Shown in pieces: positions 17,043-25,554 of a DNA stretch of 64,000 nt (positions within the stretch are counted from its first letter, which is position 1; each line of letters begins with the position of its first letter). A program made the translations under genes and the position numbers. The DNA is from Ancylobacter dichloromethanicus (lineage in GTDB: Bacteria > Pseudomonadota > Alphaproteobacteria > Rhizobiales > Xanthobacteraceae), in assembly GCF_018390645.1 (NCBI RefSeq), contig NZ_JAHBGC010000020.1:356869-420868 (forward strand). Reading direction: 5' to 3'. The notes under the pieces are model-generated. The model was given only the letters and a program-made list of their open reading frames with translations, made no database searches and had not been told where the DNA came from.

Positions 17043-18124
17043 CCTGCTTTCTCGACATACGCGGCATCACCAAGAGCTTCGGCAAGGTGGCCGCCGTCTC
17101 CGACGTCTCGCTCGAGATCGCGCGCGGCGAATTCATGACCTTCCTCGGGCCCTCCGGCTCCGGCAAGAGCACCACGCTCTACATGATCGCCGGCTTTTTC
17201 GACCCGAGCGCCGGCGACATCCGGCTTGAGGGGCGCAGCATCCTGCGCGAGCCTTCGAACCGGCGGAACATCGGCATGGTGTTCCAGCGCTACACGCTGT
17301 TTCCCCATCTGAGCGTGGCCGAGAACGTCGCCTTTCCGCTGCGGGTGCGGCGGCGGCCGGCGGCCGAGATCGCGCGCAAGGTCGAGCAGATGCTGGCGCT
17401 GGTCCGGCTGGAGGGCTTCGCCGACCGGATGCCGGCGCAGCTTTCCGGCGGCCAGCAGCAGCGCGTCGCGCTGGCGCGGGCGCTGGCCTATGATCCGCCG
17501 CTGCTGCTGATGGACGAGCCGCTCTCCGCCCTCGACAAGAAATTGCGCGAGGAAATCCAGGTCGAGATCCGCCGCATCCACCGCGAGACCGGCGTGACCA
17601 TTCTCTATGTCACGCACGACCAGGAGGAAGCGCTCAGCCTGTCCGACCGGGTGGCGCTGTTCAACCATGGCCGCATCGAGCAGGTCGGCAAGGGGCGCGA
17701 CCTCTACGAGGCGCCGCGTACCCGTTTCGTCGCCGGCTTCGTCGGCCATTCCAACTTTCTCGACTGCACCATCGCCGCCCATGCGGGCGAGCGCGCCGAT
17801 ATCGTGCTGCCCGATGGCAGCCGGTTGCCGGAACTGCCGATCGACCGGCAGGCGCCGGTCGGCGCCGCGGCGCGGCTGATGATCCGCCCCGACCGGCTGC
17901 GCATCTCCAGCCCGGCCGGAGCCGATGCGCCCGCCGGCATCGACGCGGTGCTGTCCGACGCCACCTTCATCGGCGAGACCTTCCATTTCGCGCTCACGAC
18001 GGCATGGGGCGGCGCGCTCAATGTCCGCATGCCCTCGCACACGCTGCCGCCCGCCGGGCACGGCGTGGGCCAGCGGGTGCGGCTGAGCTGGGCGCCGGGC
18101 GACGCCCGGCTGTTCGCGGAGTAG
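17039..18124 (+). CDS. ABC transporter ATP-binding protein, PotA-like
   Basis: This 361-residue cytoplasmic ATPase has Walker [10 protein letters not shown] (37-45), signature LSGGQQQR (135-142), Walker B LLLMDEP (155-161) and the switch histidine in [10 protein letters not shown]-terminal TOBE-type domain follows residue 240, as in PotA/FbpC proteins. It completes the import system begun at 14185. It is the last gene of the run; a strong palindrome follows 76 bases downstream. Confidence 0.95.
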   Translation: MTCFLDIRGITKSFGKVAAVSDVSLEIARGEFMTFLGPSGSGKSTTLYMIAGFFDPSAGDIRLEGRSILREPSNRRNIGMVFQRYTLFPHLSVAENVAFPLRVRRRPAAEIARKVEQMLALVRLEGFADRMPAQLSGGQQQRVALARALAYDPPLLLMDEPLSALDKKLREEIQVEIRRIHRETGVTILYVTHDQEEALSLSDRVALFNHGRIEQVGKGRDLYEAPRTRFVAGFVGHSNFLDCTIAAHAGERADIVLPDGSRLPELPIDRQAPVGAAARLMIRPDRLRISSPAGADAPAGIDAVLSDATFIGETFHFALTTAWGGALNVRMPSHTLPPAGHGVGQRVRLSWAPGDARLFAE

Positions 18125-18199
18125 GGCGAACCGACGTCACGCCGGCCCGGTCATCGCCGCCTGAATCCTGAGCGTCGATCCGTTCTGGAGACTGGTTCA

Positions 18200-18228
18200 C
18201 CGATCTGATTGCGATGCAATCAGATCGG
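18200..18228. repeat. perfect 13-bp inverted repeat, probable terminator
   Basis: Arms ccgatctgattgc (18200-18212) and gcaatcagatcgg (18216-18228) are perfect, with a 3-base loop. The element lies between the convergent ABC ATPase and the minus-strand membrane gene, whose stop codon (TAG at 18239-18237) lies in the adjoining gctctag. It looks like an interspersed palindrome of rhizobial genomes and could end transcripts from both sides. Confidence 0.75.
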
Positions 18229-18236
18229 AACGTGCT

Positions 18237-19097
18237 CTAGCCCGTCGCGGCCGTCTCGCTCTCGCGCATCATCAGCGCGGCGCCGAGGAAGAAGTCGAGC
18301 GCCCCGATGCCCAGCAGGATACTGGCCAGATCCGGTATCCACCACACCTCGCCCCCGCGCGGCACATAGGCGAGGATCGAGGCGGCCATGAAGGCGAGGC
18401 AGCCGAGAAGGTTGATGAACACGATCCGCCAGTCGAGCTGCCTCGGCCGCCAGCTCCAGTAGCTATGCCCGGCTTCGGCATAGGCGAGATAGCCTGAGAC
18501 CAGGAACAGCACCGAGCCGATCATTCCCGGCAGCCACACCGCCACATCCTGCACGTACCAGCCGTCGCCGACGCACAGCGGGTCGAAGGTGTTGAAGTTG
18601 AAGGCCACCGTGCCGACGAACTGGCAGAAGGTGCTCAGCCATCCCGGGCTGCGCGGGTGCCAGCCGATCAGCGACAGCCGTCGCGGCGCGGCGGCATCGG
18701 CCGGGTCGAGCGTGAATTCGGCGGTGTTGGCGGCCTGGAAATGCTGGAGATAGCCCGCCAGCGTGAACGGGATCGAGCCCATGAAGAACACGACATTGAT
18801 GGGCGTCGCCGGAAGGCCGGCAGCTTCGGGCAGCAGGCTGAGCAGGCTGCCGAGCATGAACAGCAGCGAGCCGAGCGCGAACAGTGCGCCGGTCCACCAA
18901 TTATAGGCCTGCGTCTGCCAGAACGGGACCGGCGCGTTCTCCAGCGCCCGCGCCGCCCGCTCCAGGCCCTTGCGGTGCTGGCGCGCCCGCCAGATGATTC
19001 GCCGGCCGGCATAGGCGTAGCTGCGCCTGGTGATGAAGGGCCACGGTCCGGCAATGTGCATGCGCGGGCCGAGCGGATGGAAGAGACGCGCCCTCAT
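18237..19097 (-). CDS. multi-spanning membrane protein, YrhK-like
   Basis: This 286-residue protein has about six hydrophobic segments, beginning near NWWTGALFALGSLLFMLGSLLSLL (residues 65-88). The N-terminal 60 residues are basic and cytoplasmic. The paired pattern of short hydrophobic hairpins resembles YrhK-type domains, but I am not certain. It lies 7 bases downstream of the choloylglycine-hydrolase-type gene and is probably co-transcribed with it. Function is unknown. Confidence 0.75.
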   Translation of the reverse strand: MRARLFHPLGPRMHIAGPWPFITRRSYAYAGRRIIWRARQHRKGLERAARALENAPVPFWQTQAYNWWTGALFALGSLLFMLGSLLSLLPEAAGLPATPINVVFFMGSIPFTLAGYLQHFQAANTAEFTLDPADAAAPRRLSLIGWHPRSPGWLSTFCQFVGTVAFNFNTFDPLCVGDGWYVQDVAVWLPGMIGSVLFLVSGYLAYAEAGHSYWSWRPRQLDWRIVFINLLGCLAFMAASILAYVPRGGEVWWIPDLASILLGIGALDFFLGAALMMRESETAATG

Positions 19098-19104
19098 CGG
19101 CGGT

Positions 19105-20220
19105 TTACGCCGCCTTCGCGCCTATCAGCGCTGCGGTGGCGTCGCTCGCCTCGCCATCGAGCCGGTCGACCGGCAGCACCTTCGGCTCGGCGACATCCAC
19201 CAGGGCCGCAAGATCGAAGCGGGTGAAGTTCAGGCTCTTGTAGTCGCGCACGAAAAACAGCTTGCGGTCGAGGTCGGAAAGGCTGGTCCAGGAGGTGAAT
19301 TCGGTCGCGTAAGGTTCCGAGGCCGGCTGGTCGAGCCCCGCCACTTCCATGTGGCTGCCGCCCTGCGCGGGATAGTCGATGCTCACCCCGCGCGGCCGGT
19401 CGAAATTGTTGAGGATGTGCGCCAGCGTGCGCATGGCGAGGTCCGGCGTCGCCGCCTTCTCGGTGAACTGGGCGTAATAGGCGGCGCGAACGAAGCGCCC
19501 GACCGAGGTGTTGGAGGCCGGCAGGCCGGCGGTGGCGATACCGGAATCCGGCTGCACCGCCTTGTAGCCGCCGAAGCTTGCCGACGACCGGTCGACATTC
19601 GAGAGGAAGGTGTAGTTGTCGAGGTTGGTGAGGTGCCAGGCGAAATTGGGGCCGTTGGTCATCACGCCCACCGGGTTGTCGTGCACGCTCATCTCGCCGT
19701 GGTCGAACTCGATCACCAGCGCCGCGCCGGTGGCGTCGTGCACCACATAATGGAACGGCGATTCGATCCCGCCGAGTATGGCGAGTGGAACGAGCACGAT
19801 CGGCTGCGCATCGAGCGCGGCCTTCACCTGCGCCACCGTGGCGAACTGGCCGAGGCACCAGGTGCCGAGATCGGAGGCGGACAGCACCGCCTGCGTCATC
19901 GCCACCGAGCGCTGCTTGCCGGCCGCCGTCGGGTAGGACAGCAGGCTGAAGCTCAAACCCTGGTCATTGAGGCCCTCCAGCACCTTGAGATCGTCGATGC
20001 CGATCGGCGCCTCGGGGGTGGGAACCCGGCACGGCATGGTGACGGTCAGCATGGCGTGCCGGGCGCGGAATTCCGCCGCCGGGTGCCCCTCGACCTCCGA
20101 GCGGGTGGGGAAGCCGACGGGGAAATAGACGATCTGGTAGGGCAGGTCGATGGTGAGCTCCAGCGTGCGGCCGAAATACGCCTTCCCCTGCGCGTCGCGG
20201 TAGCTCAGCGATGTGCACAT
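19105..20220 (-). CDS. linear amide C-N hydrolase, choloylglycine hydrolase family
   Basis: This 371-residue enzyme is of the N-terminal nucleophile (Ntn) type. It begins MCTSLSYRD: after removal of Met, Cys2 becomes the catalytic nucleophile, as in bile-salt hydrolases and penicillin V acylases. That fixes the start at 20220 over a longer open frame. Conserved pieces are GRTLE near residue 17, the MTNGPNF motif (Asn near 190) and the late Arg/Asn region. In a free-living alphaproteobacterium the substrate is more likely an N-acyl amide, such as an acyl-homoserine lactone or penicillin-type amide, than bile salt; this is inference. No signal peptide is present. Confidence 0.88.
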   Translation of the reverse strand: MCTSLSYRDAQGKAYFGRTLELTIDLPYQIVYFPVGFPTRSEVEGHPAAEFRARHAMLTVTMPCRVPTPEAPIGIDDLKVLEGLNDQGLSFSLLSYPTAAGKQRSVAMTQAVLSASDLGTWCLGQFATVAQVKAALDAQPIVLVPLAILGGIESPFHYVVHDATGAALVIEFDHGEMSVHDNPVGVMTNGPNFAWHLTNLDNYTFLSNVDRSSASFGGYKAVQPDSGIATAGLPASNTSVGRFVRAAYYAQFTEKAATPDLAMRTLAHILNNFDRPRGVSIDYPAQGGSHMEVAGLDQPASEPYATEFTSWTSLSDLDRKLFFVRDYKSLNFTRFDLAALVDVAEPKVLPVDRLDGEASDATAALIGAKAA

Positions 20221-20512
20221 CTCGTCCTGTCCCCTTCGGTTCGGCTCGGGCCCCTCTGGCACCGGTTGCGCGCGACAGTCCTGCTGAACCGGGCCATTGG
20301 CGCCGGCGCCGCCGTCGAGCCGCGACTGTTCGAGGTTTGGTGGCATGATTCAGCAGGAGGGAAAAGGGCGAACCCTGCGTCACCCTCGTGTCCGGAGGCC
20401 GCCGGGCCGTTCGCGCGCCGTGGCGCCACCGGAATTTGATCTGCCGCCAAGCCCTTGCTACCCCTTTGTTCCAAGGCTTCCGACTCGCGGAAGACTTTGC
20501 CGGAGGCTGCCA

Positions 20513-20839
20513 TTGACATACGGGTTCTCCGTTTCAGGTCACGTGGTCCGGCGGCTGGAGCGTCGCCCCTCATGGCGGCGGCGCGCCGCGGTCGTGACCC
20601 TCGCCATCTGGCCGCTCACCGGCTGCGTTTCCACTGGCGCGCCCGCGATTCCGCTGTTTGGCGCCTATTTTCCGTCCTGGCTGCTCGCCGCGCTGCTCGG
20701 CATAGTCGGCGCGGTGATCGTGCGGCTGCTGTTCGTCCGGATCGGCATTGACGACGCGCTGCCGGTCCGTCTCCCGGTCTATGTCTGCATCGCGGCCGCC
20801 ATCGGCTTCGCGATCTCTCTCCTCGGCTTCGGAAGGTAG
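20513..20839 (+). CDS. ytcA: YtcA-type small lipoprotein
   Basis: This 108-residue protein has a lipobox LTGC followed by VSTGAPAIPLFGAYFPSWLLA and then two hydrophobic helices, the YtcA family pattern. No ATG fits close to the lipobox; a TTG at 20513 has GGAGG seven bases upstream, so I propose it as start. The HlyD gene follows 3 bases later. In E. coli, ytcA sits directly before mdtNOP, and the same order occurs here. Its role in the pump is unknown. Confidence 0.8.
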   Translation: MTYGFSVSGHVVRRLERRPSWRRRAAVVTLAIWPLTGCVSTGAPAIPLFGAYFPSWLLAALLGIVGAVIVRLLFVRIGIDDALPVRLPVYVCIAAAIGFAISLLGFGR

Positions 20840-20842
20840 GCC

Positions 20843-21892
20843 GTGGACACGCAAGACCATCCCGGCCCCCAACGTCGACTGGCGATCGTCGTCAGCCTGC
20901 TGGCGGTACTGGCGGCGGGATTTCTGGGCTGGGAGTATATCCGCAATGCCGAACTCAACCCGCTGTCGCAGGATGCGGAACTCACCGCCGACGTGACGGC
21001 GATCTCGGCTTCCGTCCCCGGACGTATCGTCGCCATCGGCGTCCGCGAGAACGATGCCGTGCGCAAGGGCGAACTGCTGTTCGCCCTCGACCCGGCGACC
21101 TATCGTCTTCAGGTCGAGCAGGCGAAGGCCGACCTGCGGCTTGCCGAAGCCACGCTGGGCGACAAGCAGCGCACCGTCACCGCGGAACGGGCCAATGCCG
21201 TGATCGCGCAGGATCAGGTGACGCGGGCGCGGCAGAATCTCGAACTGGCGACGCAGACCCTCGGCCGGCTGGAGGCCTTGCGGCCGAAGGGCTATGTCAG
21301 CGCCCAGCAGGTGGACGATGCGGCGACCGCCAAGCGCGATGCGCAGGTGAGCCTGAGGCAGGCGATGCAGCAGGAGGCGGCGGCCGTCGCGCTGGTCAGC
21401 GATACCGCGGCGGCGGTGGCGCTGGTCGAGGCGCGCCGCGCGGCGCTGGCGATCGCCGAGCGGGCTTTGAACGACACCCAGGTGACGGCGCCGTTCGACG
21501 GCAAGGTGGTGGGGCTGGAGACGGCGGTCGGCGAATATGTGCTGCCGGGCCAGTCGATCTTCGTGCTGATCGACACCGGCGCCTGGTACGCCTCCGCCGC
21601 CTTCATCGAGACCGAGCTGGCGCGGCTGCGCGTCGGCAACTGCGCCAGCGTCTACACGCTGGCCGATCGCGAGGTGAAGATGCGCGGCCGGGTGGAGGGC
21701 ATCAGCTGGGGCGTGCAGTCGACCGAGCAGATCAGCCTGCCGCGCAAGATGCCGATCGTGCCCAAGAGCCTCGACTGGGTGCGGGTGGCGCAGCGCTTCC
21801 CGGTCCGCATCCGCCTCATCGATCCCCCGTCCGACCTGATGCGCATCGGCGCGTCCGCCACCGCGATCGTGCACCATGACACGGACTGCTGA
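20843..21892 (+). CDS. mdtN: HlyD/EmrA family efflux adaptor (MdtN-like)
   Basis: This 349-residue periplasmic adaptor is anchored by one N-terminal helix (residues 12-32). It has the split lipoyl domain (ASVPGRIVAIGVRENDAVRKGELLF, then TAPFDGKVVGLETAVGEYV) on either side of an alpha-helical hairpin with many Ala and Gln (about 85-200). It starts with GTG. It joins the FUSC pump to the outer-membrane channel. It overlaps the FUSC gene by 17 bases. Confidence 0.93.
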   Translation: MDTQDHPGPQRRLAIVVSLLAVLAAGFLGWEYIRNAELNPLSQDAELTADVTAISASVPGRIVAIGVRENDAVRKGELLFALDPATYRLQVEQAKADLRLAEATLGDKQRTVTAERANAVIAQDQVTRARQNLELATQTLGRLEALRPKGYVSAQQVDDAATAKRDAQVSLRQAMQQEAAAVALVSDTAAAVALVEARRAALAIAERALNDTQVTAPFDGKVVGLETAVGEYVLPGQSIFVLIDTGAWYASAAFIETELARLRVGNCASVYTLADREVKMRGRVEGISWGVQSTEQISLPRKMPIVPKSLDWVRVAQRFPVRIRLIDPPSDLMRIGASATAIVHHDTDC

Positions 21893-23756
21893 GCAGCCCT
21901 GGGCCGGCATCTTCCGGCAGGCCTGGGCCGATCTCCAGCCCTTTCCCGGCCGCTTCGCCATGACCTGGCGCGTCGCCCTGCTGTGCGCGCTCGTCTGCGG
22001 CACGGCGATGCTCTACAAGGTGCCGGAATCCGCCATCAGCTGCTACCTCATCATCTTCCTGATGCGGCCCAACGGGGCGGAGTGCGTGGCGCAGGCGATC
22101 GGCCTGACCATCCTCGTCAGCCTCATCGTCCTCCTCATGGCCCCGATCATCCAGGCGACGGCGGACCAGCCGCTGCTGCGCATCGCGCTGATCGCGGCGA
22201 CCTCGTTCGCCTTTCTGTTCCTCAGCTCGGCCTCTCAGCTCGGCGAGATAGGGGCGATCATCGCGCTGGTCATCGCCTTCGTGCTGACGCTGGTGGATCA
22301 GGTGCCGGCCGGGGAGATCGTCACGCGAGGCCTGCTCTATGCCTGGCAGATGGCGGTCATGCCGATGGCGCTGATGGCCGTTTTCTGCATGGTCTTCGGT
22401 ACGTCGCCCCATCGCCTGCTGCGCCGGAGCGTGTGCCGCCGTCTCGACGCCGCCGCGCAGGCGCTGTCGGGGGAGGCGCGTGCGCCGCTCCGCGTGGCAT
22501 TGGAGGAGGGGCTCGCGGCGGGCGACAAGCAGGCCATGCTGGCGCGCCTGCTGCACACCGCGCCGAGCGCGGAGGTGAGGTGGCTCTCCGGCGCCGCGGC
22601 GACCGCCTATCGCCTGCTGCTGGCGGTGGCCGCGCTGCCCGCCGAAATCGGTTCCGACGCGCGAAAGGCGCTTGCCGACCAGTGTCGCTCGGCAGCGGCC
22701 CTCATTGCCGGCGGCCGGCGCCCCGAGCCTCCGCCGGCTGTGGCGATAACAGACACGGGACCGGCCGGTGTCGTCAGGGAGGCACTGGCCGGGCTGGCGC
22801 AGCCGAATGGCGGCTCCGGTGCCACAGCGGCCAAGCCGGCCTTCCTGGCCACCGACGCCTTCACCAATCCCGATCACCAGCGCTACGCGCTGAAGACGAC
22901 GGCGGCGGCGATTGCCTGCTATCTGATCTATTCGCTGATCGACTGGCAGGGCATCCATACGGCGATGATCACCTGCTATGTGGCCGCGCTCGGCACCACC
23001 GGCGAGACCGTGCACAAGCTGGCGCTGCGCATCATCGGCTGCCTGATCGGCGCGTCGCTCGGTCTCGGATCGATCCTGTTCGTCATCCCGCATCTGCAAT
23101 CGGTGGGAGGGCTGATGGCGCTGGTCTTCGCTGGCGTGCTGGTCGCGGCATGGGTGTCGTCGGGCAGCGAGCGCGTCTCCTATGGCGGGGTGCAGATCGG
23201 GCTCGCCTTCCTGCTCACCATCCTCGACGGCTTCGCGCCCAGCACCGACATGGATTCCGCCCGCGACCGCGTCGTCGGCATCCTGCTCGGCAATCTCGTC
23301 GTCTATCTCGTCTTCACGCAGATATGGCCGAAGAGCGCGGTGGTCGATGTGCGCGAGCGGCTCGCCCGCGCGCTGGCGGCGCTGTCGCGGCTGGCGGCGA
23401 TGGACCCGCCCGCGCGCGCCGCCGGCATCGCCGACGCCGCGGCGGCGGAAACCGAACTGGCCAAGGCGCGCGAAGCGCTGGCGCTGCTGCCGTTCGAGCC
23501 GCCTCATCAGCGCCCGCCCGAGGCTCTCGTCCAGCGCCTGCGCCGGCTGGTGGAGGAAGCCCGCAGCGCGCTGCCCCCGTTGATGTTCGCGGCCAACGTG
23601 CCGGCGGAGACCTCGGCCATGTTCGCGCAGGCGGCCGAGCGGATCGGCCGGCACGAGGGAGGCAAGTCGCCCGCGGGGGCGGCGGTGCCGGCAGGCGAGG
23701 CGACCGAGCCCCTCGCCCGGCGGGCCGAGCGCATCGCCGCACTGGCGGCGGGGTAG
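21876..23756 (+). CDS. mdtO: FUSC family efflux protein (MdtO-like)
   Basis: This 626-residue inner-membrane protein has two blocks of about five to six helices each (roughly 30-175 and 330-490), with cytoplasmic segments between and after them. This is the two-repeat fusaric-acid-resistance/MdtO architecture. The sequence DLQPFPGRFAMTWRVAL at the start and YGGVQIGLAFLLTILDGFAPS in the second repeat are typical. Partners are the adaptor upstream and an outer-membrane factor downstream. Known relatives pump aromatic acids or drugs; the substrate here is unknown. Confidence 0.92.
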   Translation: MTRTAEQPWAGIFRQAWADLQPFPGRFAMTWRVALLCALVCGTAMLYKVPESAISCYLIIFLMRPNGAECVAQAIGLTILVSLIVLLMAPIIQATADQPLLRIALIAATSFAFLFLSSASQLGEIGAIIALVIAFVLTLVDQVPAGEIVTRGLLYAWQMAVMPMALMAVFCMVFGTSPHRLLRRSVCRRLDAAAQALSGEARAPLRVALEEGLAAGDKQAMLARLLHTAPSAEVRWLSGAAATAYRLLLAVAALPAEIGSDARKALADQCRSAAALIAGGRRPEPPPAVAITDTGPAGVVREALAGLAQPNGGSGATAAKPAFLATDAFTNPDHQRYALKTTAAAIACYLIYSLIDWQGIHTAMITCYVAALGTTGETVHKLALRIIGCLIGASLGLGSILFVIPHLQSVGGLMALVFAGVLVAAWVSSGSERVSYGGVQIGLAFLLTILDGFAPSTDMDSARDRVVGILLGNLVVYLVFTQIWPKSAVVDVRERLARALAALSRLAAMDPPARAAGIADAAAAETELAKAREALALLPFEPPHQRPPEALVQRLRRLVEEARSALPPLMFAANVPAETSAMFAQAAERIGRHEGGKSPAGAAVPAGEATEPLARRAERIAALAAG

Positions 23757-23761
23757 GGGGC

Positions 23762-25315
23762 ATGGCCGCACATCTTCGCTTCCCCCGTTCGCGGCCAGGC
23801 GCTCTCTGGCTTGTTTTGGCCGGGCTCCTGCTGCCGGGCTGCGCCACCAATGCGCTGAAGACGGCGCCGCAGAGCCATGACCAGCCCTGGGCGCCGGAGA
23901 CGGCCGCCCCGGCAGGGGGCGAGGGCGCCGTGGAGACCGGCGGGGCGGCGACATCCGCCGGGGTGTTCAGCGTGCCGGCCGACCCGCAGGTGGCGCAGAT
24001 GCAGCCGACGCCGGGCATCGACCCCCGCCGCGCCTACGGCCTGCCCGAACTGATCGACATCGCCCAGACTCAGAACCCGCTGACCCGCGTCGCCTGGCAG
24101 CAGGCGCGGCAGGCCGCGCTGGCGACCGGCATGGTGGAGGCGACCTATCTGCCGTTCATCTCGGCCAATGTGATCGGCGGCTGGCAGGACGTCTCCGCAT
24201 CGCTTCCCGTCGCGATCGGCAGCACCAGTCAGGTGTCGAGCCGGATCGAGGGCGTGTCGCCGCAGGTGGCGCTGCAATGGCTGGTGTTCGATTTCGGCCA
24301 GCGCGACGCGCTGCACAGGACCGCGCGCCACAACGCCACTGCCGCCAATATCCTGTTCAACGGCGCGCATCAGAAGATCATCCATGACGTGACGCGCAGC
24401 TATTTCCTCTACAGCGCGGCGCGCGGCCGGGTGCGGATCGCCGAGCAGAACGCCGTCAATGCCCGCGACATCTCCGCGGCGGCGCAGGCACGCAATGACG
24501 AGGGGCGCGGCACGACGGTGGAAGTGGCGCAGGGGCGGCAACTGGTGGCCCAGGCGCAGTTCGGCCTCGTGCAGGCGCAAGGCGCCGAGCGCGACGCCTA
24601 TCAGGTGCTGCTCGGCGCCATGGGCGTGTCGCCGATGACCCGGCTGAAGGTCCGCGAGGCCGGCCGCCGGGCGTTGCCGGAATCAGTCGGCGCGCCGACC
24701 GAGGCGATGATCAAGGCCGCGCTCGCCCGCCGCCCGGATGTGCTGGCCTCGTTCTCCGCGATGAAGGCGAGCCAGTCGGCTATCGGTGCGGCGCAGGCGG
24801 AATTCATGCCGAAAGTGTTTCTCGGCGCGGTGGCGGCCGGCGGCGATGCCAGCTTCAGCGCCACCGGCCTGCCGACTATCGGCCAGCAGGCCTCCGCCAC
24901 CGGCGTCCTTCTGGGCGTGACGGTGCCGCTCTATGATGGCGGGCTGCGCGCGGCGCAGCTCAAGAACGCGGAATCGCTGGCGGCGGCGAGCGAGGCCACC
25001 TTCGAGACGACACGCGACACCGCGGCCCGGGAGATCGTCATCAGCGCCGAGACGCTGCGCTCGGCGCTCGCCTCCTATCGCGCGGCGACAGCGCTCGCCA
25101 GCGCCGCTGCCGTGACCTATGACGCGGCGGTCGACGCCTACACCAGCGGGGTCGGTGACATTACCGCCGCGACCGCTGCCGATAGCGGCCTGCTCACCGC
25201 CCGGCAGGCCCAGTCGGATGCCCATGCGGCCTCGCTGGTGGCGGCGGCCAACCTCGCTTTCGTGCTCGGCGCGATGACGTCGAGCGAGGTTCCGGCCGGG
25301 CTCGCCGGGCGGTGA
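23762..25315 (+). CDS. mdtP: TolC-like outer-membrane efflux lipoprotein (MdtP/NodT-like)
   Basis: This 517-residue protein has a lipoprotein signal peptide ending LLLPGC (Cys near residue 27), then a Pro/Ala/Gly-rich linker. Two OEP repeats follow (about 90-280 and 300-500), with long coiled helices and ALARRPDVLASFSAMKASQSAI in the second. It is the exit channel for the adaptor-FUSC pair. It is the last gene of the operon; an inverted repeat lies about 117 bases downstream. Confidence 0.92.
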   Translation: MAAHLRFPRSRPGALWLVLAGLLLPGCATNALKTAPQSHDQPWAPETAAPAGGEGAVETGGAATSAGVFSVPADPQVAQMQPTPGIDPRRAYGLPELIDIAQTQNPLTRVAWQQARQAALATGMVEATYLPFISANVIGGWQDVSASLPVAIGSTSQVSSRIEGVSPQVALQWLVFDFGQRDALHRTARHNATAANILFNGAHQKIIHDVTRSYFLYSAARGRVRIAEQNAVNARDISAAAQARNDEGRGTTVEVAQGRQLVAQAQFGLVQAQGAERDAYQVLLGAMGVSPMTRLKVREAGRRALPESVGAPTEAMIKAALARRPDVLASFSAMKASQSAIGAAQAEFMPKVFLGAVAAGGDASFSATGLPTIGQQASATGVLLGVTVPLYDGGLRAAQLKNAESLAAASEATFETTRDTAAREIVISAETLRSALASYRAATALASAAAVTYDAAVDAYTSGVGDITAATAADSGLLTARQAQSDAHAASLVAAANLAFVLGAMTSSEVPAGLAGR

Positions 25316-25431
25316 GGGCGCCCCTTGCCGCCCCGGCGATCGCATCCTGCGGCAAGCGGGTTGCTTGATTTCAAGGCAGCGATATCGCTTACTCCACGGC
25401 AGTGGGTAGCTTTTGCGACCATCATCGCCCT

Positions 25432-25468
25432 GCCTGCCCGCGAAGCGGTGCCGGTATCCCGGGCAGGC
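25432..25468. terminator. candidate hairpin after the efflux operon
   Basis: Arms gcctgcccg (25432-25440) and cgggcaggc (25460-25468) are perfect 9-base inverted copies with a 19-base loop. There is no T-run, so Rho-independent function is uncertain. It sits between mdtP and the glutamate decarboxylase gene and could be a terminator or a leader structure of the latter. Confidence 0.45.
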
Positions 25469-25554
25469 CGCCGCGCCGCCGCCTTTCTCCCGGCGGTGGT
25501 GCCGACCGCCCCCGCTGTTCTCCGTCCACGTCGCATCATGAAAGGACGCCAGCC

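Noticed and set aside
8662-18124. Assignment of the cluster as the Rut pyrimidine pathway
   Set aside because: No RutB-type ureidoacrylate hydrolase or RutC, the monooxygenase is not an evident RutA, and the importer is ABC type, not RutG.
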